A DNA stretch of 64,000 nucleotides, from the NCBI RefSeq assembly GCF_024323335.1, contig NC_066585.1, forward strand, positions 346,820,846 to 346,884,845. Direction: 5' to 3'. The stretch is from Lathyrus oleraceus. Lineage: Eukaryota > Streptophyta > Magnoliopsida > Fabales > Fabaceae. Position numbers and translations under genes: made by a program. Shown in pieces: positions 20,293-31,498 of the stretch (the stretch's first letter is position 1; the number at the start of each line of letters is the position of its first letter). The notes beneath the pieces are model-generated. The model was given only the letters and a program-made list of their open reading frames with translations, did no database searches and was not told the origin of the DNA.

Positions 20293-22321
20293 ATGCGATC
20301 TTTCTCCGGATCTCATTAATAACAATCCTGTTACACCCTCATATGACTTCGACAATCCGATCTATCATGCCGAAGAAGAAGGCGAAGAAGATTGTGAACT
20401 GCCGGAGGAATTAGCCAGGTTGTTGAAACAAGAGGAGAAGGTGATTCAACCGCACGAGGAGCAAGTTGAGGTTGTGAATCTGGGTACTGACGAGGTCAGC
20501 AAGGAAGTGAAAGTTGGGGCCGCTTTGGAAGCAAATGTCAAGAGCAGAATGGTAGCCTTGTTGGAAGAGTATGTTGATATCTTCGCCTGGTCTTATCAAG
20601 ATATGCCAGGGTTGGATACCGATATCGTTGTGCACAAGTTACCATTGAGAGCAGACTGTCCTCCAGTGAAGCAGAAGTTGCGCAGAACTCGACCCGAGAT
20701 GGCCATGAAAATCAAAGAGGAGGTCCAGAAGCAGTTGGATGCTGGGTTCCTCGCTGTCACTAATTATCCGCTTTGGGTCGCGAATATTGTGCCGATGCCG
20801 AAGAAGGATGGGAAGGTGAGAATGTGTGTGGACTACCGGGATTTGAATAGAGCTAGCCCGAAGGACGATTTTCCATTACCTCACATTAATGTATTGGTAG
20901 ATAATACAGCTCAATTCTCGGTGTTTTCCTTCATGGATGGCTTTTCTGGCTATAATCAAATCAAAATGTCGCCAGATGATATGGAGAAAACAACGTTCAT
21001 CACACCGTGGGGCACTTTTTGTTATAAGGTGATGCCATTCGGTCTCAAGAATGCCGATGCTACCTATCAGAGGGCCATGGTGACTTTGTTTCATGATATG
21101 ATTCATCATGAAATCGAATGCTATGTTGATGACATGATAGCAAAGTCCCAAACAGAAGAGGGGCATCTGGTAGATCTGGCCAAGCACTTTGACCGGTTGA
21201 GACAGTTCAGACTGAGGTTGAATCCGAATAAGTGCACTTTCGGAGTGCGGTCCGGTAAGTTGCTGGGGTTTATTGTGAGCGAAAGAGGAATCGAGGTTGA
21301 TCCTGCTAAAGTAAAAGCAATAAGAGAAATGCCTGAACCAAGAACAGAAAAGGAGGTTCGTGGTTTCTTAGGTAGATTGAACTACATTTCACGGTTCATA
21401 TCTCATCTAACAGCCACGTGTGAACCCATATTCAAGTTATTGAGAAAAGATCAAACGGTCAGGTGGAATAACGATTGCCAATCGGCATTTGAAAAGATAA
21501 AAGAATATTTGCAGGAGCCTCCGATTCTGATGCCTCCTGTGGAGGGACGACCGTTAATTCTGTACTTGACGGTCCTCGAGGGGTCTATGGGGTGCGTATT
21601 GGGGCAGCATGACAAGTCTGGTCGAAAAGAGCATGCGATTTACTACCTTAGCAAAAAGTTTACCGACTGTGAAACAAGATATTCACTGCTCGAGAAAACT
21701 TGTTGTGCTTTGGTATGGGCTGCTCGCCGACTGAGACAGTATATGCTGGTTCATACCACTTTGTTGATTTCTAAGATGGATCCAATCAAGTACATTTTTG
21801 AGAAGCCAGCATTAACCGGACGGGTTGCGAGATGGCAAATGATTTTAACTGAATATGATATCCAGTATACCTCTCAGAAAGCAATCAAGGGGAGCGTATT
21901 GTCTGATTACCTCGCCCAGCAACCCATTGAGGATTATCAACCGATGAAGTTTAAATTCCCTGATGAGGACATCATGTTTCTCAAATCGAAGGATTGTGAG
22001 GAACCAATCCCGGAGGAGGGGCCTGACCCTGAATCCGAATGGATTCTGATGTTTGATGGGGCCGTTAACGTGAATGGTAGCGGTGTTGGTGCTGTTTTGG
22101 TTACGCCGAAAGGATCCCACATTCCCTTTGCTGCCCGGCTAACATTTGAGTGCACCAACAATGTGGCTGAATACGAAGCTTGTATCTTGGGGATTGAAGA
22201 GGCGATTGATTTGCGGATCAAGAACCTTGTTATATATGGAGATTCAACTTTGGTTGTGAATTAGGTTAACAGAAAATGATATACGCATCAATCTCATTTA
22301 ATTCCATACCGGGATTATACG
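20293..22321 (+). pseudogene. Ogre-B reverse transcriptase and dual RNase H (two stops)
   Basis: After the intron comes an acidic linker (HAEEEGEEDCELPEEL), then RT with MCVDYRDLN, FMDGFSGYNQI, FGLKNADATYQRAM and catalytic YVDD at about 21122-21133. The first RNase H (LILYLTVLEGSMGCVLGQ) lacks the aspartate normal at the start of that fold. A second, archaeal-type RNase H follows (MFDGAVN, CTNNVAEYEAC, IYGDSTLVVN). Two in-frame stops, TAG at 22262-22264 and TGA at 22277-22279, separate it from the same frame continuing to the final catalytic aspartate (NPLADALATL) and integrase. CAG-to-TAG and TGG-to-TGA would explain both. Dual RNase H is a known trait of the Tat group. Confidence 0.9.
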
Positions 22322-23773
22322 ATGAGATTGTTGACGTTTTTCACCAAGGTTATATTGCATCATGTGCCTAGAGAAGAGAATCCTTTGGCAGATGCTTTGG
22401 CTACTCTGGCTGCCTTGATTAAGGTACAGTGGTGGAATCAATTCCCCAGTGTTGAGGTGGGACGTCTGGATAGACCGGCTTATGTGTTTGTTGTTGACAC
22501 ATCGCCTGATGATGAGAAGCCGTGGTATTTTGATATCAAGCGCTATCTAGAAACCCAAGAGTATCCTGAGGGAGCATCCAAGAAGGACCGAAAGACTCTA
22601 AGGAGGTTGGCCATGGTGTTCTATCTGAACAAGGATGGAGTTTTATACAAGCGGAATTTTGATTGGGTCTTGCTCAGATGTGTTGATGATAAAGAAGCAA
22701 GCCAATTGATGAAAGAGGTGCATGAGGGGTCGTTCGGTACCCATGCCAGTGGGAATGCAATGGTAAAAAAGCTGTTAAGAGCTGGGTATTACTGGATGAC
22801 GATGGAGGCCCAGTGTTTCAATTTCGTGCGGAAATGTCATAAATGCCAGATTTATGCTGATAAGGTGCACGTGCCTCCAAATCCGTTGAGTTTGATGTCG
22901 TCTCCGTGGCCGTTTGCTATGTGGGGCATTGATATGATTGGGAAGATTGAGCCTACAGCTTCGAATGGGCACCGGTTCATATTAGTGGCTATCGATTACT
23001 TCACCAAGTGGGTGGAAGCAGCCTCTTATGCGAATGTGACAAAGCAGGTCGTTGCCAGATTCCTCAAAAGAGACATCATTTGCAGATATGGGGTTCCCGA
23101 AAGAATCATTACTGATAATGGTTCTAATCTCAACAATAAGATGATGGCAGAACTGTGCCGGGAATTCAAGATTGAGCATCACAATTCTTCTCCTTATCGT
23201 CCGAAGATGAATGGGGTGGTTGAGGAAGCCAATAAGAATATCAAGAAGATTGTGCAGAAGATGGTCGTGACCTATAAGGATTGGCACGAGATGTTGCCGT
23301 TTGCATTGCATGGATACCGAACCTCGGTGTGTACGTCTACTGGGGCAATGCCTTTCTCGTTGGTATATGGAATGGAAGTCGTGCTACCGGTTGAGGTTCA
23401 AATTCCTTCTTTGAGAGTCCTGATGGACGTGAAATTGCAAGAGGCAGAATGGGTAAGGACTCGGTACGAAGAGTTGAGTCTGATTGAGGAAAAGAGGCTG
23501 GCGGCCATCTGTCATGGACAGTTGTACCAGCAGCGAATGAAGCGCGCTTTTGACCGAAAGGTGCGACCTCGGGTGTATCATGTGAGAGATATGGTATTGA
23601 AAAGGATCCTTCCTCCTCAAAACGATCGTAGGGGAAAGTGGACACCCAATTATGAAGGTCCATTCGTGGTCAAGAAGGTTTTCTCTGGCGGAGCCTTGTT
23701 GTTGAAGACCATGGATGGCGAGGATTTTCCATCCCCTGTGAATGCGGACGCGGTAAAAAAATACTTCGTATAA
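22322..23773 (+). CDS. Ogre-B integrase (3' part of pol)
   Basis: Frame of 483 codons in the same phase as RT. The ATG at 22322 is just the first after the stops, not a true start. It begins with the end of the second RNase H (ENPLADALATLAAL). The integrase zinc domain follows (VHEGSFGTH ... CHKCQIYAD), then the catalytic core with D204 (GIDMIGK), D265 (ITDNGSN) and E301 (NGVVEEANKN), spaced DD35E. The C-terminal domain carries the GKWTPNYEGPFVV motif common in plant gypsy integrases. No chromodomain is visible, as expected for Tat. The enzyme would insert the cDNA; the stops upstream mean it is probably not made as a full polyprotein. Confidence 0.92.
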   Translation: MRLLTFFTKVILHHVPREENPLADALATLAALIKVQWWNQFPSVEVGRLDRPAYVFVVDTSPDDEKPWYFDIKRYLETQEYPEGASKKDRKTLRRLAMVFYLNKDGVLYKRNFDWVLLRCVDDKEASQLMKEVHEGSFGTHASGNAMVKKLLRAGYYWMTMEAQCFNFVRKCHKCQIYADKVHVPPNPLSLMSSPWPFAMWGIDMIGKIEPTASNGHRFILVAIDYFTKWVEAASYANVTKQVVARFLKRDIICRYGVPERIITDNGSNLNNKMMAELCREFKIEHHNSSPYRPKMNGVVEEANKNIKKIVQKMVVTYKDWHEMLPFALHGYRTSVCTSTGAMPFSLVYGMEVVLPVEVQIPSLRVLMDVKLQEAEWVRTRYEELSLIEEKRLAAICHGQLYQQRMKRAFDRKVRPRVYHVRDMVLKRILPPQNDRRGKWTPNYEGPFVVKKVFSGGALLLKTMDGEDFPSPVNADAVKKYFV

Positions 23774-23781
23774 GAGACCCG

Positions 23782-23976
23782 CTGGACGAAAAGAATAAAA
23801 TAGTCCAGGCAAAAATGGGCATCCCGGCGAACCGAAAAAAATGATGAAAAAGGTTCGGGTAAAAATTAGGGATAAAAAAGGAAAAAACTGTACACCCAGC
23901 AAGTCGAAAACCCCACAAGGGCGGCTTGGGCAAAAAAGGGTATCCCGGTGGACTGAAAACCCGAAAGGGCGGTCCA
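23782..23976 (+). other. Four tandem stem-loops after the Ogre-B integrase gene
   Basis: Stems are CTGGAC/GTCCAG (23782-23808), CGAACC/GGTTCG (23828-23857), CAAGTCG/CGGCTTG (23900-23928, one wobble) and TGGACTG/CGGTCCA (23949-23976, one wobble). The last encloses CCC-GAAA-GGG. Flanks repeat a CCCGG-G block before and GGCAAAA..GGG or its variants after. The stem sequences differ between copies but always pair. Three further members lie in Ogre-A at 257-289, 404-431 and 451-480. Confidence 0.85.
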
Positions 23977-24875
23977 GGCAAAAGAGGGAGTGAAACGAAC
24001 AACTGCGTCCAGCATGATCGTTTGTACTTTGGTTAAGGCACCTGGATAATCTCCGACAGGGATCAGTCGGAAGCGTCTTGTTCAGAAGGCAGAAAGCACG
24101 GAGAGTCTTGAGGACATATGGGGTGTAACCGAGTTGGAACTCGATGAGATCACGGGTTCACATTGCCATTAGGATAGATTTTTCCTTTTGTGCGCAATTA
24201 CCTCTTTTCATGAATTGCTTCCTGTGTATTGCTCGGTTTTGAGCCACCTTTTCCGATCAATAAAATGCATATTCAGTCAAATAATTTTGTTTTTGTTTTC
24301 ATTATCGCTTTGATTGCAAAAACATCCATTTATTTTGATAAGAATCTTTGCATTTTTAGACATACAGGTCCCTTCCAATGCATGTTCATAAGATTGAAAA
24401 CTTGAAATCTTATTTGGAAGGTGGAGTGGCCCAAGTGTTGAAATTTTGGCACGCCTGGGGCACGTTTTTATCTAACGATCTCTTTTGCAGGTGCTGTTAG
24501 ATGTGTTCACTCACTTGCAGGTTGTGATGTGAAGCTTTTGACAAAAGATCCCCGTGGAGTCCAATCAGGGACAAGGGATTGAAGAATGGTGAAAAGACGG
24601 CGAGAGAACGTGCGACGATCCTGGAGTATTAATCAAGAAGTCTCTTCAAAGTCTGAGGACTGGAAAGTTTGTATGAATCCAGGGAGTTCGATCTCCATGG
24701 AGCGCGAAGAAGGCGAGAATACAAGGTGATGAATCAGAAAAATCCAGACGAGTCTGGGAGCTCTCAAAAGTGGAAAGCTGACATTGTGGTTAGATAGTGA
24801 ATACCAAGGTTCGACGAGTCGACGGGTGTTCTGTGCCTAACTTTCCTTATTTCAAGCAGAGTCAGGATTGTTACC

Positions 24876-25240
24876 TCCCCAGCAGATTCAAGGTCTGTGT
24901 CTTCCCTAGCAGGGTCGGGATGGTTATCTCCCCAGCAGGTTTGAGATCGGTGTTCCTCAGCAGCCAGGCCTGAGGGTTGCTATTTCCCCAATAGAGGTGT
25001 CTGTTGGTAGCTGTTTCCCCTAGCACGGCGGAGCTTGTTAGTTTCCCCCAGCAAGTCGAAGATTGATGTTTTCCCCGCATAGTGCGTTGGTGGTTTCTCC
25101 CCCAGCGAAGTCCCCAAACGGATCGAGTTCAGCAGAGGTCATCCCTGGTGCGGGTTGTCCTTTCCCCAGCAGCAGTGTTATTCCCCAGCAGGGTGGAGAT
25201 TGGAGTGTTGTCGAGTCCCTCAGCAGAGTGCCTCGAGCTC
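24876..25240 (+). repeat. TCCCCAGCAG repeats, reverse complement of the primer-binding site
   Basis: TCCCCAGCAG occurs at 24876-24885, 24929-24938, 25163-25172 and 25182-25191. Looser forms (CCCCTAGCA, CCCCCAGCAAG, CCTCAGCAGAGT) lie between and after. The primer-binding site reads CTGCTGGGGAA at 13482-13492, whose reverse complement is TTCCCCAGCAG. The copy at 25161-25172 matches over 12 bases. Confidence 0.85.
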
Positions 25241-25743
25241 CCCAGAAGAGTACCTTGAGGGGGATACTTTTTATGCATTCATCATTTAGATAAGCATAGC
25301 ATATTGCATAGCTAATTGCGTAGCATTTCCATGATTATGGAGCATTACGCTGAAAAAATCATGCATCATCATTGCAAGCATAAACTAGTCTCAGGCCGTA
25401 GTTACTGTTTGAGGATTGGTTTCGCCAGATGGTGAAGATGTTACTCTGAGGAGTTTATCATCATGATGTCAGATCAATAATATTCCTCAGTAGTGCGATA
25501 TTGTAGGAGGAGTTTCTGTCGGGAGGAGATGGAAATAATAATAAAAAATCAAGAGAAGTTTTGGGGTTTCAAGAAAAGCAAAGAGAGAATAATCCCCAGC
25601 TGAGCGCAAATTGTTCGTTCACAATGGATTAAGTAAGGATAGCATGCTCATGGCTTGTTATCCCCAGCATGGGTCATTGGCACACGTGCCGCCTCATTTA
25701 TCACTTTTCCTTATTTCTGCCGTTGCTGACAGGCAAGAAGTTT

Positions 25744-25943
25744 CCGATTTTCAGATCGAAGAAGTTTCCGACGATCAGGTCGAAGTACTTGTGGCACTCA
25801 GGCCAGTTTTCCGATTTTCAGATCGAAGAAGTTTCCGACGATCAGGTCGAAGTACTTGTGGCACTCAAGCCAGTTTTCCGATTTTCAGATCGAAGAAGTT
25901 TCCGACGATCAGGTCGACGCACTTGTGGCATTCAGGCCAGTTT
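25744..25943 (+). repeat. 67-bp tandem repeat, 3 copies, Ogre-B 3' UTR
   Basis: CCGATTTTCAGATCGAAGAA recurs at 25744, 25811 and 25878. The first two units are almost identical and the third diverges at its end. Looser repeats with TTCAGACC-like motifs continue to about 26100. Confidence 0.95.
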
Positions 25944-26351
25944 CCGGTATTCATACCAAAGTGGTATTCAGACCGAAATGGCAATCAGACCAGTTTTTCA
26001 GGCATTCAGGTCAATCTCCCGGTGTTCAGACCGATATCAATACTCCCAGATTCTGATGCTCAGTATTCAGACTGACGAGCGGTGTTCAGGCCATGGTGGT
26101 TCCTGTGTTACCATTTATTTTGGTATCCAGGTCAACATTTGTTTTCGGTACTCATACCGACTTTCTCCGTGCCAAACGGATTATTCTTTTGAGATTGCCT
26201 CATTGCCGATTCTGACAGGCATTGTTAATTATTTCCCAGCGGAGTTCAATTTGTTCGTCTGTTCTTGGTATTCAATCACTCTTCACCCTGATCATCTGAA
26301 AGCCGAGGCTGTTCATATCGACAGGTTCACAGTGGATTGACTAGGTGCAGC

Positions 26352-29300
26352 TGTAACACCTCAAAATTTGCCCTCCTCTTCTTGGGACTAGTTTAGCATA
26401 TTGCATTTCATTTTGTAGGACATTAGGCATTTGCATATTGCATATCATGTGGATAAACAAGTCATCCTCCTAAGTCTTTCTCAAAAGATGGAGAGGTTAA
26501 GAGATTCAAGTCTGAGGGTCTCATAAATTGATCACTAGCCATATGAGGGTTTGTGCTTCAATTAGGGTTTTCTTGGTTCTTCAAGGAGGTTAAGCATTAT
26601 ATTGGTTGCAAGGATATATCATCATCCTCATGGTTATGTCCTTATCAAAGGTTTCAGAATTCAGGGTCAGGTTCCTTGGGATTAGGGTTTTGACCTCTGG
26701 TCAACCCTAATCAGTGCCATTCTACCAGTCAGGGTTTCTCAGGGAAATGGGGTTTATTTATTGGATGGGGATCATATGGTTATAGTATTGAGCTAATTTG
26801 AGATAGGGTTTCATTGTGGAGCCAATTCCTCAAGTGGTTGAGGCTCAAGCTGATCAGAGCATGGTTAGGTCATCCGAGGACTTAAAAAGTCAACAGAAGG
26901 TTAACTGAGGGCTAGGAGGTGGAGAAATGGTTTGAGACACTTCATTCATGTCCCAAAGAGGCTTATTCATCATGTCAAATGCATATCTTGAAGAATTTGA
27001 GGTCAGATCAAAAGTTTCCAAAAATGGAAAGTGGCCTGTAATTGAAAGTTTCCATAAATGGAAAGTTTTTGGACCAAATTCAACTTGATCTTACATCATC
27101 AAAGAAGCTTCAAATGAAATTTTGTCCAACATGAAAGTTGAAGATCTCTCTCTCTCCCATTTCCAAAAAGTCCAAGATCATGAATTTATGATGAATGGTT
27201 GAGGAGATATGATCAAATCATTGTCAAGTGTGCATGGGACTTCAAAAGGCCATATCTTTTGACTCATAACTCCAAATTGAGTGCTCCTTTTTGCATAATT
27301 CTTCTCATGATATGAAATTCCCAAATCATTCATCACATTACATGAAAATTCATGCTATGATCATATGCATATTCATGCCCATTTTGGAGGGAAAATGCTA
27401 AATTTGAAATTGGTGCATCATGTGAGCTTTTTAACCATTCCAACATGTTGATAAAATGATTTTGGGTGAATTTGACCATGCATTTGGTACTGTTCACGTA
27501 TGCATTTGTCATGCACCACCAATTTTCATTTTTTGGTCACACACCCTATTTCACTTAATTGTAATTAACCAATGCCTAATCACATTTTCAGTAGGATTAA
27601 CATGTCATATAAATACATAATCCTAACAGAATTTCTGATGATTCATCATTTCTAGATCTCAATTTTTTTTCCCTCCAAATTTTCTCCCAATCCAAATTCA
27701 AAATTCTTCCACATAACATTGAGTTTTTCTTCCATATTCTGGTTCTATGATCTTGATTTAGTGCAGATCAAGCTTTGTTTTGAAGGATTCGTGTGGAAAT
27801 CAAGCATGGCAAGTTCATGAAGGTGAAGATGGAAGTTTTTTTTTGAGCAAGATCTAAGCAGTTCCAAGCCTCAATTCATTCATCAAGCTTCATAACAAGT
27901 GATCAGGAGTGGATTTGCAGGATTGCCAAGCCTTGAATCACCAGAATTCACTACTGCCATTGTTGGAGCTTCAAGAAGGTGCAAATTTCGAATCTCATAA
28001 TTCTCAAATCTATTGACATGTTTAAGTAGATCTTTGCATGCTGATAATTCTGGTATAAAAATCATGAAAAACGGATGAGAAATGCATGAGATATAGTGAA
28101 TTAAAGTTTGACATGTCAAAATGTTTTTGATCGATTCTCAAGTTTCATGATGATTTGGCCTTGGTTAATGATTGATTTGTAACCTACATTGAAAGAGCTT
28201 TCAAATGATATAATTATTTTGGAATTCTGGAAAAAAAATTGAACTTCATACTGTTCACCACCGTCTTCACGAGGAAGACGGTGTTTTCCACCGTGCGCCG
28301 CCAGCTAGGGCATCTCTGGTTCAGGCGTGTATTTTGTACTGTAAAAGCATCTTTAACCAAGGCCGTGCACGTTCGATTCTACATTATTGCATTTCATTTG
28401 TTTTAATTTGTGCTGACTAGCGCTTGCGTGGCATACGTTGGCCAATCCATTGGTTCCTACGCGTTAACTGCTTCCACATGTATTTGACTGGCTGACTGGA
28501 CGCCATGTCAATTATTGAAACGAAGCGTTTTGAGGCGCGCTTCATTGAGCCTTTTGTACCTACTTCGATTCCAGCATGCTGCACTTTTTTCAAATTGATC
28601 TACCATTTCCACTTTTCCCTCCATTTCCATGTACATTGTTCATTTTTATTTCAAATATTTTTGTTAACTTTGAAAATTCATATCAAATTGAAAAATGATC
28701 CAATTAATTCCAGGTTTTTTGCTACATGATCCTTGAAATGTCTAGAATTTTATGGTTTTAATTTTATGATTTTAACATTTCTGGATTTTGAATTGTAGTT
28801 GATTATGTGAACATGTATGTCTTTATGATATTGCCTCATTCATCCTATCATAAAATGCTCAATAATGATCCAATTGCCATGAAATTTTGTATGATGATTC
28901 TTAACATGTTGATGGATTTGTGTGATATTATTTGGCATTTTTTGCTATTGTCTTCACTGTTTGGGACACATGTACTTTAGGTGTGACAATTTGTGTCACA
29001 CAATTGGATGTCTAGCTTGTGCATTTTCATATCCATTCAAATCAGCTCCTCTGTTTATGATTTTTGGCATGATGATTGTATTAGACATGTTGTATGCACA
29101 TAAAAATTTCCAGAGTTGTTTGATTCATTTCTGTTTTGATATTTAATTTTGATTCTTGATGATCATTTGAATGCTTTGAGATTGTCTTTGACTTCTCTTG
29201 CTCACTACATGACTTTGCTTAATGCTTTTGACTTGGTCCTTTTTAGGACATGTTCATGATTGTTTAAATGTGATTCATGTTGAGTTTTAGCTTCTGTTTT

Positions 29301-31493
29301 GGCTTTTTACTTCACCTTTGACCCTAGGCTTTGCCCTAGGGGTTTGAACTCACATTTTGAGTTGTGCATTTCAGGTTCAAGCAATAAGTCCTAATGGATG
29401 ATGTGATTCTCTTGCTTGAGACACAATTTGCTTTGTTTAACTAATGTTGATTGTTTTGTAGGTCTTTTGGATGGTGAATCAATTTAGTTTGCTTGCATCT
29501 TATGCCTTACGCCATTGTTGTCTGATATTGGTTGTCTGACTGTTGTTGATTGTTTGATTTGTCTGGATGTAAATATTGACTGGTTTAGCCTTTCTTACAG
29601 GTACTTTAGCCGCTTTAACTCATTATTTGAGTTGCTTTGCTTTGCTTGTGGTTGGCATACCAATTAGGTAACTTCCTATTCTCCATGTAGTCTGGAAGAC
29701 CTGTCATGTTATTTTGGCAGGCACTTGTCTGAAGCCCTCCTTAAGAGGCAATGTTTGTGCTTGTTTATCTTTGTGCTTTGTACATGTGAAGACCTCCTAA
29801 GTGAAGAGGCATTGGCAGATAGAAGGGATGTGCAATCCATCCCCTGCTATTCAGTTGAGTCCTTCATCTTGCTCACACCATGTGTTGATGCATTTTGAAT
29901 AAACACCCAAAATCTTGTATATAGAGTCAGTCATTGTGGAATGGAGTTCCTCATTCTGGTCTCCCACACATTCTTTGATTCAAGCTCACCCAGGCCCGGG
30001 TTATGAGCTATGAGGCATAACCCTCATCTCCATTTCATCTGCTCACCCTAACTCTCAATGTTAGAGGTTAAGAGCCTGACCACCCTTCCAGTATTTGGCT
30101 TGTTTGTCAAGGTCGATATGACCCCTTGACTAAAGCCCAACCTTTCTTGAGCCCCTTGGTTGTGTATAGTGTGTGCTGATTGCTTTTGATGTTTATCTGT
30201 TTTGCTTCTCCTTTCTGTAGGAGTCGTATGATCAACTTTCAAGGAAGTTGAACGTACGTAGAGATAGACTTGAGATGACTCACTGCCTGTGTGAGTCAAA
30301 CTCTTGTTAGAGACCTCAATATAGGGATCGTTTACATGACAACTATTAGGCTCGAGTCAGTCTCCCTTTTAGTTTGTTATTTCCCAGTCTCTGGTTAGGA
30401 TAGAAGTTTCTCCCCTGTTAAGGGGAACTACGTCGCCCTGATCCTCATACCAGATGAGGTACGTAGGCAGGAGATCGTGCGAGATCTCTCCGGGCAACCT
30501 TTTGTTTTTTTTGTGTGTGCTTGCTTGACAGCTTTTAGGTCCGAGTTCCCGACTCCCTATTTAGCTTGTTTGTCTCAACCTCTCTGTTTCTTTTGACGTC
30601 TCAGCGTCTCTCCTTGTTTATGTGACAGCTATTAGGCTCGAGTACCAGACTCCCTATTAGCTTGTCAATCTGTTAACTTGTTTCTTTGGTTGTTGTTTGG
30701 AGTCTGATGTAAGTCCAGCGGTTGGCATTCGGTTTCCTGTTTGTTTGTTGTGTGCTTGGAGTCTGATGTAAGTCCAGCGATTGACATTCGGTTTCCTGTT
30801 TGTTTGTTGTGTGCTTGGAGTCTGATGTAAGTCCAGCGATTGGAATTCGGTTTCCTTTGCGTGTTTGTTGTGTGTGGAGTCTGATGTAAGTCCAGCGATT
30901 GGCATTCGGTTTCCTTGTTTGTGTTTGTTGTTCGGAGTCGGACGTAAGACCAGCCATTGGCAGTCTGTTTCCGTTTGTGTGTTTCTTTTGACGTCTCAGC
31001 GTCTCCTTTCAGCGTTTGTTTCGGCGTGCGTTAGCCGAACTACGGTAGCTCTGATTCTCATTCCAGATGAGATACGTAGGCATGGGATGCGATATCCTAG
31101 CGAGCACGTTTCCCATTTCCCCGAACTATGTTGACTTTGATGTTTGTTTCTGACAAACTACGTAGGCCCAGGATGCGACATCCTGCCGAGTCCGCTTCCG
31201 TCTTATTCCATCTGTGTTTTATTCCAGTGTGTGTGCATTCTTTGAGCAGTTATTTAGCAACCTTATTCTATTCTTCTGAGCATGGATCCCGTCGAGTACG
31301 ACGAACGTGAGGGGTGTTAATACCTTCCCCTTGCGTAACCGACTCCCGATCCTTGTAATCTCCGGTCGTAAGACCATTTCCTTTCCAGGTTTACTTCGAG
31401 CGTTTCCTTTCCCTCCTTTGGGATAAATAACGCACGGTGGCGGCTCTGTTTGTTTGTGTTTTTTCCCGCCGGTTGTTTTTCACGGATGCGACA
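26352..31493 (+). repeat. Ogre-B 3' LTR (5142 bp)
   Basis: Full partner of 8327-13471, from TGTAACACCTC to CGGATGCGACA. It carries the TATA box at 27607-27614, the stem-loop at 28259-28283, the 59-bp array at about 30699-30982 and the GAACTACG modules near 30424-31165. It is followed directly by AGACC. No polypurine tract is visible in the ~40 bases before it. Confidence 0.97.
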
Positions 31494-31498
31494 AGACC
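31494..31498. repeat. Target-site duplication AGACC, right copy (Ogre-B)
   Basis: Exact repeat of 8322-8326. Confidence 0.95.

Larger units (their letters stand above)
23774..26351 (+). other. Ogre-B 3' untranslated region (2.6 kb)
   Basis: Non-coding stretch between integrase and the 3' LTR. It holds four tandem stem-loops (23782-23976), repeats of TCCCCAGCAG (24876-25240), a purine-rich run near 25571-25592 and a 67-bp tandem repeat (25744-25943) that fades into looser TTCAGACC-type repeats. Open frames at 24871-25080 and 25611-26340 are products of these repeats. Variable, repeat-bearing 3' untranslated regions are known in Ogre. Confidence 0.85.
8327..31493 (+). mobile_element. Ogre-B: complete Ogre/Tat LTR retrotransposon, 23.2 kb
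   Basis: Two ~5.14 kb LTRs (TGTAACACC...GCGACA) flank a primer-binding site, ORF1, gag-pro, an intron, RT with two RNase H domains, integrase and a 2.6 kb 3' untranslated region. The exact 5-bp duplication AGACC shows it is a single intact insertion. It sits in ORF1 of Ogre-A in the opposite orientation. Size, the extra ORF1, the intron and the arginine-tRNA-type primer site are the defining features of Ogre. The LTRs differ by scattered substitutions and short indels (a few percent or less by eye), so it is younger than Ogre-A but not fresh. ORF2 and ORF3 are each broken. Confidence 0.96.

Noticed and set aside
24871..25080. Minus-strand frame with repeated GKT/GET-like peptides
   Set aside because: It is the antisense translation of the TCCCCAGCAG repeats.
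25611..26340. Overlapping plus-strand frames of up to 223 codons
   Set aside because: Open because the 67-bp and related repeats lack stops; they lie in the Ogre-B 3' untranslated region and match no protein.
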